From contig JALWSN010000486.1 in assembly GCA_027080245.1 (NCBI GenBank), positions 1 to 12,791 on the forward strand: a DNA stretch of 12,791 bases. The letters run 5' to 3'. This DNA comes from Ignavibacteriales bacterium. Its GTDB lineage: Bacteria; Bacteroidota; Ignavibacteria; Ignavibacteriales; Melioribacteraceae. The notes under the pieces are model-generated. The model had not been told where the DNA came from. It saw only the letters and a program-made list of their open reading frames with translations, and searched no databases. The translations under genes were made by a program, and so were the position numbers. Numbering within the stretch: the stretch's first letter is position 1; every line of letters begins with the position of its first letter. Positions 1 through 7,126 of this stretch are shown here, piece after piece.

Positions 1-893
1 GCATTGTACAAATCGCCTGTTGTGGAATCTTTAATCAACGAAGCCATGTAAATTCTAAAAGTTCCATCTGGAAAGCGGGCAAGTTTTGGGTCGTTGAGCG
101 AATGCACTTCAAATTCGGTAAAATCGTCGTAGCGAATGCAGGAATCGGGGTCTTTCACCCAAGACCTTCCGTTGTCGGTGCTGGTGAAAGTGTAAATGGT
201 GCCCGTTCTCATTGCCGAAGAAGGCGCCACGCCGTGTTGGTTCATTGTAATTACTTTCAGATTCCCGTTCGGTAAAAGTATTCCGTTAGGGTCCCAGTAG
301 CTTTTGTTTCTTCCTCCCAGTGTTGAATCGTTAAAAATGTTGCTGTGATAGCCTCCGAAAACCATCCCGGGCGCGTTTTTGGGCGAATAAATGCTGCGGG
401 CGTTGTCAATGCTTCCTGCAAGGTAAACAAACATAATGCCCCCGGCGGAATCCTTGAAAGCGGTGTAATAAACATTGGAGCTTGTAATATTATCATTTGC
501 CGGGAATGTAAACAAAGTATCGCTTTCTTTTTTAAAAGTAAACCCGTCGTGCGAAACGCTCCTTTGCAAAATAGCTTTGCCCGTGGTAGAATTGTAATTT
601 ACCTCGAATTGAATGTAATCCCCATTGGCTATTCTTAAAGTTCTTAAATTGGGAAATTTTGTGATGTCAACATGTTTGAAATTCAATCCGTCTTTGGCAA
701 TGTAAAGCTCGGTGGAAGTTTTTTTGTGAACGTAAAGAAAAACTTTTCCCGAATCTGAAACAAAAATTCCCGCCATGGAAGCGCTGTCGACGCGCGTTCC
801 TTTGTCGGGGGTAAAAACAAATCTGCCTGTTTGCGCAAACGTTTGCGAGAAGCAAACAAGCGCGGCTAATAAAAATAATTTAACTTTACTCAT
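1..893 (-). CDS. Secreted sialidase-like beta-propeller protein, partial (C-terminus beyond left edge)
   Basis: An uninterrupted reading frame runs from an ATG at 893 to the left edge, giving 297 residues with no stop, so the C-terminus is missing. The start follows AAAGGAG with six bases between. Residues 1-20 form a signal peptide (MSKVKLFLLAALVCFSQTFA, then QTG). The mature part shows beta-propeller hallmarks: an Asp box STDNGRSW at 238-245, weaker relatives AKDGLNF (66-72) and SHDGFTF (114-120), and blade-like units WDPNGILLPNG (200-210) and DPKLARFPDGTFRIYM (268-283). Such proteins bind or cleave glycans outside the cell (exo-sialidase-like or GH43-like folds). The activity cannot be fixed without the rest of the protein. 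It lies 63 bp behind the GH39-like gene on the same strand and is probably co-transcribed with it. A T9SS tail, if present, would lie outside the window. Confidence 0.8.
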   Translation of the reverse strand, partial: MSKVKLFLLAALVCFSQTFAQTGRFVFTPDKGTRVDSASMAGIFVSDSGKVFLYVHKKTSTELYIAKDGLNFKHVDITKFPNLRTLRIANGDYIQFEVNYNSTTGKAILQRSVSHDGFTFKKESDTLFTFPANDNITSSNVYYTAFKDSAGGIMFVYLAGSIDNARSIYSPKNAPGMVFGGYHSNIFNDSTLGGRNKSYWDPNGILLPNGNLKVITMNQHGVAPSSAMRTGTIYTFTSTDNGRSWVKDPDSCIRYDDFTEFEVHSLNDPKLARFPDGTFRIYMASLIKDSTTGDLYN

Positions 894-956
894 AAATCGC
901 TCCTTTATTTTATTAAAGATTGTTTTTGCTTTTTTCAACTTGTTGTCCGCAATAAT

Positions 957-2807
957 TTATTTCATCAACAGCATTTTTTTAGATGAAAAATAATCGCCCG
1001 CTCTCAGCGTGTAGAAATAGACTCCGCTTGGCAAATTTGCCGCATTGAACTTGACCGAATAATTGCCCGGTTTTTGTTGCTTGTTGACGAGAGTTTGAAT
1101 TTCCCGCCCTAAAACGTCGTAAATCTTTAGCGTTACGAGTAACGAACCATTCTTTTGCATTTTAGTTACCTTTTGAGGAATTGAATATTTGATTGTGGTT
1201 TCGGGATTAAACGGATTGGGGTAGTTTTGTTTCAGAGTAAAATTAAAATGCGGATTCATATTGTTCTTAACGGAAACAGTCGTCTTCTTCTTAAATTCAA
1301 TTAAAGCTACGTTCATACTTTTCAGGCGGAATGCGGAGGATTTTTGCGGATGGGAAACCCCGCCGTTTTCGTTGTTGTTTACGAGACGGTAAGTGATTTT
1401 AAAATGATTAGTGTCCACCGTAACATTTTTAATTTTCAAGCTAAATTCAATTGGATTGTCCGTATCGACGTTGCTTACAAGCAAAGCGTAATTTCCTTTT
1501 CTGTCTTCCGCCGCCAACGCCCACAAGGAATCTTTCTTACCCAAAGTCGAGAAGTTCTTCGTCTTAAGCAGGTAGGGATAATTGTTGTAAAGCCTTGCGA
1601 ACAATTTAAAAGCGTAACCCACCGGTTTAATTGTGCCTGCGGAATCCCCGTAAACCAATCCGCTTGTTAATGCGTTCGAAGAACTATTTAAAGGTTGGTT
1701 TGGGGCGGAGGAGGGGTCGTTCGCCCTGTAATAATAGGCTCTTTTCGTGTCGGTCATCTGCAGATTCATCCAAACGGCGCTTAATTTTGCGGAGCCTTCC
1801 TGTTTGTTGAAATTTTTATTAATAACAGCCGCGGGCAATTGCGTGGGATTTTCGCCCAGGGAATCCGTTTCCACTTTGCTCAAATAATAAGCGTCGCAAA
1901 TCAATTCCGTTTTTTCGAAAAATCCCGTTCCCGCCCATGGCACGAATGAAAACAAATCCGTTCCGTTCAGCAAATGACGCATGTTTTTACCCCCGTCGTA
2001 GTAAAAAGACGGCGAAATGTTGAACAAGTGCCAGCCAATCCAGTCGGGCTTAATGTTATGTTCGTACAAATAATTCAAAAAGTCTATTGTTTCCAGAACT
2101 TTCGGGTTGCTCGTCTTTCCCGTTGCGACAAAAATTGTGAACAGAAATCCCGGTCCGCCGATCTTTAACTTTGGAAAGGCGGTTTTAAGCGTGTCGTAAA
2201 GTCTTGCCCAAAAAGATTCGAATTCTTTGTCGCTCCTGTCCCAGAAAGTTTTGTTGGGATATTCAGTCCACAAATCCAGATACTCAAAAGCCCCTGAAGA
2301 ACCATTCCAATGGTAGTATCTGTCCACCACCTTCTTTGCTGCGCGGATGTAATTGTCTTCTTCGTTTTTTCTGGGACCTTTGTAATCATGGTTTCGGATT
2401 CCGCATTCATATTCGCCGCCGATTCTAAAAAACGGTTCGAACCCGCCGGCAAGAATGCTTTCGAAAACCGAATCGCTTAGTGACCAGTGGTAATTGTTGG
2501 AGTCGGTAGGATCGCAGCTCCAGCACGGATACGTTGAGCAACCTCCGCAATTAAAAATCCCTTCCATGTCCAGCGCGTCGTTGTAATAATCGTTGTTTCG
2601 AATGGAAGTAATTCCAATGGATTGCAATTGTTTCGTAATGTCAATAGCGTTTGAATTGTAGGGCGGAAGGGGTCCGGAAATTACGCCTGACAAAGGCATT
2701 ACCAACGAATCGTTGCTTGTGTTTTCTGTAATTTCAACATTAAGCGTTTGCGCTGTAAAGGAGGCGCTAAAGAAAAAAAGAACAAATAAAGTAGTAAATG
2801 TTTTCAT
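957..2807 (-). CDS. Secreted GH39-like glycoside hydrolase with T9SS C-terminal sorting domain
   Basis: 616 residues, complete. The start at 2807 is preceded by GAGG with a six-base gap. Residues 1-19 are a signal peptide ending near FTAQ. Residues about 35-410 resemble the TIM barrel of GH39 (beta-xylosidase / alpha-L-iduronidase type): LDLWTEYPNKTFW at 177-189 sits where the family has WNEPN, making E182 the candidate acid/base, and LKIGGPG at 214-220 follows as expected. E301 in KTELICDAYY is the candidate nucleophile, and KPVGYAFKLFARL at 394-406 matches the end of the barrel. Residues 410-510 look like a beta-sandwich. The tail from about 528 (NYPNPFNPETTIKYSIP, then VTLKIYDVLGREI, NLPSGVYFYTL, KKMLLMK) is a type A T9SS sorting domain, so the protein should reach the cell surface or medium. 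Odd points are a CxxC-x4-CxxC cluster at 87-98 and Thr in place of the usual Asn before E182. Secretion is certain in my view; the family call is moderate and the substrate unknown. Confidence 0.75.
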   Translation of the reverse strand: MKTFTTLFVLFFFSASFTAQTLNVEITENTSNDSLVMPLSGVISGPLPPYNSNAIDITKQLQSIGITSIRNNDYYNDALDMEGIFNCGGCSTYPCWSCDPTDSNNYHWSLSDSVFESILAGGFEPFFRIGGEYECGIRNHDYKGPRKNEEDNYIRAAKKVVDRYYHWNGSSGAFEYLDLWTEYPNKTFWDRSDKEFESFWARLYDTLKTAFPKLKIGGPGFLFTIFVATGKTSNPKVLETIDFLNYLYEHNIKPDWIGWHLFNISPSFYYDGGKNMRHLLNGTDLFSFVPWAGTGFFEKTELICDAYYLSKVETDSLGENPTQLPAAVINKNFNKQEGSAKLSAVWMNLQMTDTKRAYYYRANDPSSAPNQPLNSSSNALTSGLVYGDSAGTIKPVGYAFKLFARLYNNYPYLLKTKNFSTLGKKDSLWALAAEDRKGNYALLVSNVDTDNPIEFSLKIKNVTVDTNHFKITYRLVNNNENGGVSHPQKSSAFRLKSMNVALIEFKKKTTVSVKNNMNPHFNFTLKQNYPNPFNPETTIKYSIPQKVTKMQKNGSLLVTLKIYDVLGREIQTLVNKQQKPGNYSVKFNAANLPSGVYFYTLRAGDYFSSKKMLLMK

Positions 2808-2866
2808 TAAAACCTCGGCTTGTTGACAAAAAACAATTTGATTGAGCAGGGTTATCCCCTGTGCTT

Positions 2867-2891
2867 TTCAATAATATCGAAGATTATTGAA
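2867..2891. promoter_or_regulatory. 25-bp inverted repeat, candidate operator
   Basis: TTCAATAAT (2867-2875) is perfectly complementary to ATTATTGAA (2883-2891) across seven bases. It lies about 60 bp upstream of the GH39-like start. There is no clean T-run after it on the minus strand, so it reads better as a protein-binding dyad than as a terminator. The regulatory role is inference. Confidence 0.35.
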
Positions 2892-3036
2892 TTTTCTTAA
2901 GGGAAGATTCAAAAAAAATTTTTAAGCCTTCTTCATTTTTACACTTGTTAATTTTGAAAAAAATTGAATTCAAAATAACATTTCATTTTTGTTAAGGAAA
3001 TGATTTGTCTCATAGAAAAATGTAATTTCCGAATGG

Positions 3037-3061
3037 CTATTGTTTAAGGTTCAAACAATAG
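3037..3061. promoter_or_regulatory. Second 25-bp inverted repeat with the same geometry
   Basis: CTATTGTTT (3037-3045) pairs perfectly with AAACAATAG (3053-3061) across seven bases. Stem and spacer lengths equal those of the dyad at 2867-2891, and both carry a CAATA/TATTG core, though in opposite order. No T-run follows on either strand. It may be a distal operator of the secreted pair. Confidence 0.3.
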
Positions 3062-3184
3062 TTAAATGGGTTCTTTAAGCCTTCTCCGGAAAATTGACAG
3101 AGTAAAGTTCAGCCACAGCAGCGTCCATTGAGTTTTCATTTCCGCGAAAGCTTTTGGGGAGGTTTTCAATTCAAGGGGGAGTTT

Positions 3185-3222
3185 TAAAATAAAAAACCCG
3201 GAACGAACTTACGCCCCGGGTT
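3185..3222 (-). terminator. Rho-independent terminator of secDF
   Basis: On the minus strand a 7-bp GC-rich stem (AACCCGG at 3216-3222 read in reverse, closing with CCGGGTT at 3195-3201) encloses a 14-base loop. It is followed by TTTTTATTTT. It begins about 22 bases after the secDF stop codon, the right place and direction for secDF. Confidence 0.8.
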
Positions 3223-3244
3223 AAAATAAAATCATTTTGCCTTT

Positions 3245-6200
3245 TTAGAATTTTATTTTCATTTTCTTTTTCTTCACATAGTCCAGCACAAATGGGCTTG
3301 CGATGAAAACTGAAGAATAAGTACCTGTAATGATACCAAAGAATAATGCAAAGGCAAAGCCGCGCAGAACTTCGCCGCCGAAGAAAAGCAGAACCGCTAC
3401 GACGAACAACGTCGTTAACGAAGTAATTATTGTACGGCTCAAAGTCTTGTTAATCGCTTTGTTCATGTTGTCTTCCAGTGGAGCGGTCTTGTGGATTTTA
3501 ATATCCTCCCTGATTCTGTCGAACACAACCACGGTATCATTAATCGAGTAGCCCACTAACGTAAGGAACGCCGCAACAACATCCACGGATATTTCAAGAT
3601 TCAGGAATGAAATAACTCCGTAGAACATCGAGAACAATCCCAATGTTATCAGCACGTCGTGGAACAAAGCCACAACAGCACCCGTGGCAAAAACAAATTT
3701 GAATCTGAAACCCAGGTAAATTAAAATTACCAACAAAGCCAGAACAACCGCAATTATTGCGTCAACTTTCAGCTCCTTGCCAATCTTAGGACCGACCTTG
3801 TCCTCCTTCAGCACTTTAAAATGATTGTCGGGGAAGTATTTTTTAAGTCCAAGTTCAATCCAATCGGAAATTCCGACCCTTACAATCATTTTCTTGTTTT
3901 CTGTCTCCTGGGAAACATGTCCAGTCTGGAAACCCGCCTTGAACAGCTTGTCAATCATTTCGTTTGTAACTTTAGGAGAATCGAAAGCGAAAGTTACGCT
4001 GCTTGCCGTCGTATCCGTTACGGAATATTTTACGTTCGGGGCAATTTCTTTAATTTTATTTTCAATAGCTTTAACAATTTGCGGGAAAATTTTCCTTGGA
4101 ATTTGTTGAAGTTCGGTTCTCAACAAAGCCCCGGTATCTCCGCCGAAAGTTTTAACTTCCACTTTGCCAAGCCCTATTGTGTTAATTTTTTGTCTTACTT
4201 CGGAAATGTCAATTTTCTTTTCGAACTGCAATGCAATTTCCGAACCGCCTTTGAAATCGATGCCGAAAGCCAATCCACGGAAAATCATACTAATTATCCC
4301 CAGACCAATTAGCGTCCCTGAAATAGCGTAAGCCATTTTCCTCTTTCCTAAGAAGTCGAAATTAATGTTGCGGAACGGGTGGCTTCTGCCGCCTATTGTA
4401 ATTTTCATTCCCTTGTAAAGCATGTATTCAAAAATCACTTTGCTGATTACCAGCGAAGCAAATAAACTTGAAATAATACCAATCATCAGCGTAAGAGCAA
4501 AGCCCTGAACGGGACCGCTGCCGAATTGGTAAAGAATAATGCCGGTAAAAAACGTAGTGATGTTTGCGTCGAAAATTGCAGAATAAGAATTTTTGAAACC
4601 GCTGTCGATGGAAGCCCGGACGGTCTTGCCCGTCTCAAGTTCTTCCCGGATTCTTTCGTAAATAATCACATTGGCGTCCACCGCCATACCAATGGTGAGA
4701 ATAATACCTGCGATGCCCGGCAGCGTAAGCGTTGCGTGGAACGCCGCCAGAACACCCATGATGAAAATAATTACGAACAGCAGCGCCAAATCCGCTACGG
4801 CGCCGGAGCGACGATAGTAAAGCACCATGAATATCGCTACGATTAAAAATCCAATTACTGTTGAATTAAATCCTTTGTGAATTGAATCCTGCCCCAAGGA
4901 AGGACCAACGGTCCGTTCCTCAATAATATCTACGGGAGCGGGCAAAGCGCCTGCTTTAAGAACAATTTCCAAAAGCTTCGCTTCGTCCATGTTGCCGATG
5001 CCAGAAATTTGCGAACTCCCCGAAGGAATTTTCTGCTGAATTACAGGGGCGGAATAAACGTAGTTGTCAAGAACAATAGCACAGCGTTTTTTAATATTTG
5101 CACCGGTAATTCTTGCCCACTCGCGCGCGCCTTCGGAATTCATTTTCATGTTCACTATTGGGGCGGTCGATTGCGGGTCGATTGTCGCAACCGCGTTTGT
5201 AATTACGCCGCCTGTAAGCTCGGCTTTTTTGTTCACCATGTAGAGCTTGTAATATTTAATTCCGTTTTGCGTTAAAACCGGTTTTGCCGAAAATAAAAAT
5301 TCAACGTTGTCGGGAATTACTTTTTTTACTTCGGGTCTGTTTAACAATTTCATTACTTTGTCGCGGTCCTTCTCCTTAACAAAGGCGTCGGGATAAGGGC
5401 TGCGAGGGTTAACAATTGCTATTGAATAAAAAGGGTGTTTTTTGGCGAACTCTTCCTGCGTTAATTGTTTCGTTGAATCCTGTGCGGAAGTATCCGCATT
5501 GGTAGTGTCCCCCAAAGAAGCCGCAAGAACCTGGTCTATTTTGTTCATTATCGGAATGGCGAAGGAAGCGTCCTTAACAAGCTTGAATTCAAGCAGAGCG
5601 CGCCCTTGCAAAAGTTTTTTTGCTTCCTCTTCTTTGGAAATGCCGGGCAACTCAATAACGATTCTGCGGCTGCCTTGCTGCTGAATGCTCGGTTCTGAAA
5701 CGCCGTATTGGTCAACCCTGTTGCGAATGATTTGAATTGCACGCGTTACTGCGTCTTTTTCCTGGTCCTTTAATTTCTTAATTATTTGGCTGTCGGACTC
5801 TCTAATAGAACCGAAATAGCGGCTCAGCCTGATTTTATTTTCTTTTAACTTTCTAACAATAACGTCTACAAGATCTTCGTTCGAAAGCTTGGTCTCGTTT
5901 TCTGCTTCTTTTATTAATTTTTTAAATGTTGCGTCGGGATCTTTGGCTAATTTTTCCAGTAATTTCCCCGTGTTAACCTCCATTACAAGGTACATTCCGC
6001 CCTGCAAATCCAGCCCGAGTTTAATTCTTTTTTCGCGAGCCTTTTGAAATTCCTTATTGTAGCTATGGATGCTGTCCTCTTTCGCGAGGATAATGCTGTC
6101 CAGCTTAGTTCTTGAAATATTCGGAACGGCTTGTTTTAAGCTATCGCGCACATGCTCCAAATAAGCGGAAATTTTCTTGTTGTTCTGGTAATCCTGATAG

Positions 6201-6274
6201 GTAGGGTACAACAAATAAATACTTAAAGCCACAAAGGCTAAAATAACAATCAATCTGAATCTTAATTCTTTCAT
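3245..6274 (-). CDS. secDF: Fused Sec translocon subunit SecDF
   Basis: 1009 residues, a natural SecD-SecF fusion as is usual in Bacteroidota. The protein sits in the inner membrane and uses the proton gradient to pull preproteins out of SecYEG, so it serves the exported proteins in this window. The SecD half (about 1-640) has an N-terminal membrane helix (7-23), the GLDLQGG motif at 87-93, the periplasmic P1 domain with a low-complexity insert at about 255-275, and a membrane block with VDANVIIYERIREE at 532-545. The SecF half has GIDFKGG at 671-677, FHDV at 871-874 and INDTVVVFDRIRED at 911-924. D533, D873 and R920 match the proton-path residues described for Thermus SecDF. It is monocistronic, with its own promoter (6322-6353) and terminator (3185-3222). 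The start is fixed by the membrane helix that follows at once. Its ribosome site is weak: AAAAGAG lies only one base from the ATG. Confidence 0.97.
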   Translation of the reverse strand: MKELRFRLIVILAFVALSIYLLYPTYQDYQNNKKISAYLEHVRDSLKQAVPNISRTKLDSIILAKEDSIHSYNKEFQKAREKRIKLGLDLQGGMYLVMEVNTGKLLEKLAKDPDATFKKLIKEAENETKLSNEDLVDVIVRKLKENKIRLSRYFGSIRESDSQIIKKLKDQEKDAVTRAIQIIRNRVDQYGVSEPSIQQQGSRRIVIELPGISKEEEAKKLLQGRALLEFKLVKDASFAIPIMNKIDQVLAASLGDTTNADTSAQDSTKQLTQEEFAKKHPFYSIAIVNPRSPYPDAFVKEKDRDKVMKLLNRPEVKKVIPDNVEFLFSAKPVLTQNGIKYYKLYMVNKKAELTGGVITNAVATIDPQSTAPIVNMKMNSEGAREWARITGANIKKRCAIVLDNYVYSAPVIQQKIPSGSSQISGIGNMDEAKLLEIVLKAGALPAPVDIIEERTVGPSLGQDSIHKGFNSTVIGFLIVAIFMVLYYRRSGAVADLALLFVIIFIMGVLAAFHATLTLPGIAGIILTIGMAVDANVIIYERIREELETGKTVRASIDSGFKNSYSAIFDANITTFFTGIILYQFGSGPVQGFALTLMIGIISSLFASLVISKVIFEYMLYKGMKITIGGRSHPFRNINFDFLGKRKMAYAISGTLIGLGIISMIFRGLAFGIDFKGGSEIALQFEKKIDISEVRQKINTIGLGKVEVKTFGGDTGALLRTELQQIPRKIFPQIVKAIENKIKEIAPNVKYSVTDTTASSVTFAFDSPKVTNEMIDKLFKAGFQTGHVSQETENKKMIVRVGISDWIELGLKKYFPDNHFKVLKEDKVGPKIGKELKVDAIIAVVLALLVILIYLGFRFKFVFATGAVVALFHDVLITLGLFSMFYGVISFLNLEISVDVVAAFLTLVGYSINDTVVVFDRIREDIKIHKTAPLEDNMNKAINKTLSRTIITSLTTLFVVAVLLFFGGEVLRGFAFALFFGIITGTYSSVFIASPFVLDYVKKKKMKIKF

Positions 6275-6321
6275 TCTCTTTTCGTTATTTAATTATTAAA
6301 ATTGATTTTTAAACAAGAAGA

Positions 6322-6353
6322 CAAATATAGAGACTCTATTGAAAATAATCAAT
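6322..6353 (-). promoter_or_regulatory. Bacteroidota-type promoter of secDF
   Basis: On the minus strand, ATTG (6350-6353) is followed by exactly 20 bases and then TATATTTG (6322-6329). This fits the Bacteroidota housekeeping sigma pattern (-33 TTTG, -7 TAnnTTTG). Transcription should begin near 6316, leaving a leader of about 40 bases. Confidence 0.75.
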
Positions 6354-6413
6354 GAACCAAAACCAACGCCAAGGGGAATGCCTTCAAGTAAAATTTTGGC
6401 GATGCGCAAACAG

Positions 6414-6439
6414 TAAAAGAGCCGCTTAAAAAGCGGCTC
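6414..6439 (-). terminator. Rho-independent terminator of the rpsF-ssb-rpsR-rplI operon
   Basis: A perfect 9-bp stem, GAGCCGCTT (6419-6427) with AAGCGGCTC (6431-6439), has a 3-base loop. On the minus strand it is followed by TTTTACTG. It starts eight bases after the rplI stop codon. Confidence 0.88.
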
Positions 6440-6446
6440 GTTAAAT

Positions 6447-6890
6447 TTACTCCCTAACGACCCAAGTTTTGACGGTAGCCTCCACAGAAGGGTAAACCTT
6501 CACGGCAACGTCGTAGATGCCGAGTGATTTAATAGGCTCTTTTATTTCAATTTTTCTCTTGTCGATGTCGAAACCTTTTTCTTTTAAAGCGTCGGCAATC
6601 ATCTGAGCGGTAACGGAACCGAAAATTTTGTCTTCTTCGCCAACTTTAACAGGAATTGAAACCGATGCGCTGGAAAGTTTTTCCGCAAGCGCTTTAGCGT
6701 CTTCCAGAGCTTTGGCTAATTTTTTGGCTTTTTGTTCTTTTTCCACTTCCAAAGCGCGAATGTTTCCTTTTGTGGCTACGGCTGCAATGTCGCGAGGTAT
6801 TAGAAAATTTCTTGCGTAACCGTCTTTAACTTCAACGATATCGCCTATTTTGCCTAATTGCTCGAAATTTTTTCTTAAAATTACTTTCAT
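6447..6890 (-). CDS. rplI: 50S ribosomal protein bL9
   Basis: 147 residues, the normal bacterial length. The N-terminal rRNA-binding domain is typical: MKVILRKNFEQLGKIGDIVEVKDGYARNFLIP with the conserved GYARNFLIP at 24-32. A long Lys/Ala/Glu-rich connecting helix (about 41-75) follows, then the C-terminal domain with IFGSVTAQMIADAL at 89-102. bL9 sits at the base of the L1 stalk and helps keep frame and fidelity. The start has GGAG seven bases upstream. It is the last gene of the operon, 13 bp behind rpsR, and a strong terminator follows its stop. Confidence 0.98.
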   Translation of the reverse strand: MKVILRKNFEQLGKIGDIVEVKDGYARNFLIPRDIAAVATKGNIRALEVEKEQKAKKLAKALEDAKALAEKLSSASVSIPVKVGEEDKIFGSVTAQMIADALKEKGFDIDKRKIEIKEPIKSLGIYDVAVKVYPSVEATVKTWVVRE

Positions 6891-6903
6891 TTCAATTCTC
6901 CAA

Positions 6904-7113
6904 TTACTTCATGGCTTCAGAAACGTAGGGCATAATAGCAACTTGTCTTGCTCTTTTAATAGCTCTTACCAACTCTCTGTGTTGTTTAGCGCTCAAGCCC
7001 GTAATTCTACGGGGAATTATTTTCCCTTGGTCGGTAACAAATTTTTGCAGAAGTTTTGCGTCTTTGTAGTCGATGTAGTCGTTAATAACTCTGCGAACCT
7101 TTTTTGTTTTCAT
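6904..7113 (-). CDS. rpsR: 30S ribosomal protein bS18
   Basis: 69 residues, slightly short for the family (E. coli 75). The core is clear: DYKDAKLLQKFV at 15-26, GKIIPRRITGLSAKQHRELVRAIKRAR from 30, and the end AIMPYV. bS18 forms a heterodimer with bS6 on the 30S platform, and its partner gene heads this operon. There is no N-terminal Cys pair, and an in-frame TAA two codons before the ATG rules out a longer start. The ribosome site AGAGGT (7123-7128 on the plus strand as ACCTCT) overlaps the ssb stop codon, which suggests translation is coupled to ssb. Confidence 0.97.
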   Translation of the reverse strand: MKTKKVRRVINDYIDYKDAKLLQKFVTDQGKIIPRRITGLSAKQHRELVRAIKRARQVAIMPYVSEAMK

Positions 7114-7126
7114 TATTTATGTACCT

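Larger units (their letters stand above)
2808..3194. other. Long intergenic region upstream of the GH39-like gene
   Basis: About 390 AT-rich bases between the secDF terminator and the GH39-like start, with no convincing reading frame on either strand. It should hold the promoter of the secreted pair, but I found no match to the TTG-N20-TAnnTTTG pattern seen upstream of secDF and rpsF. It contains two 25-bp dyads (listed separately), a 12-bp direct repeat TTTAAGCCTTCT at 2921-2932 and 3074-3085, and a 16-bp word at 2989-3004 that recurs at 8863-8878. Confidence 0.6.

Noticed and set aside
2165..2452. Open frame of 95 codons on the minus strand inside the GH39-like gene
   Set aside because: It overlaps the GH39-like reading frame in another phase, has no supporting start signals, and the main frame has clear family motifs across this stretch.
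3821..4312. Open frame of 163 codons on the plus strand, opposite secDF
   Set aside because: It lies entirely antisense to a well-conserved part of secDF, has no ribosome site and its translation (Asn/Phe/Ser-rich) looks like a reverse reading of codon bias.
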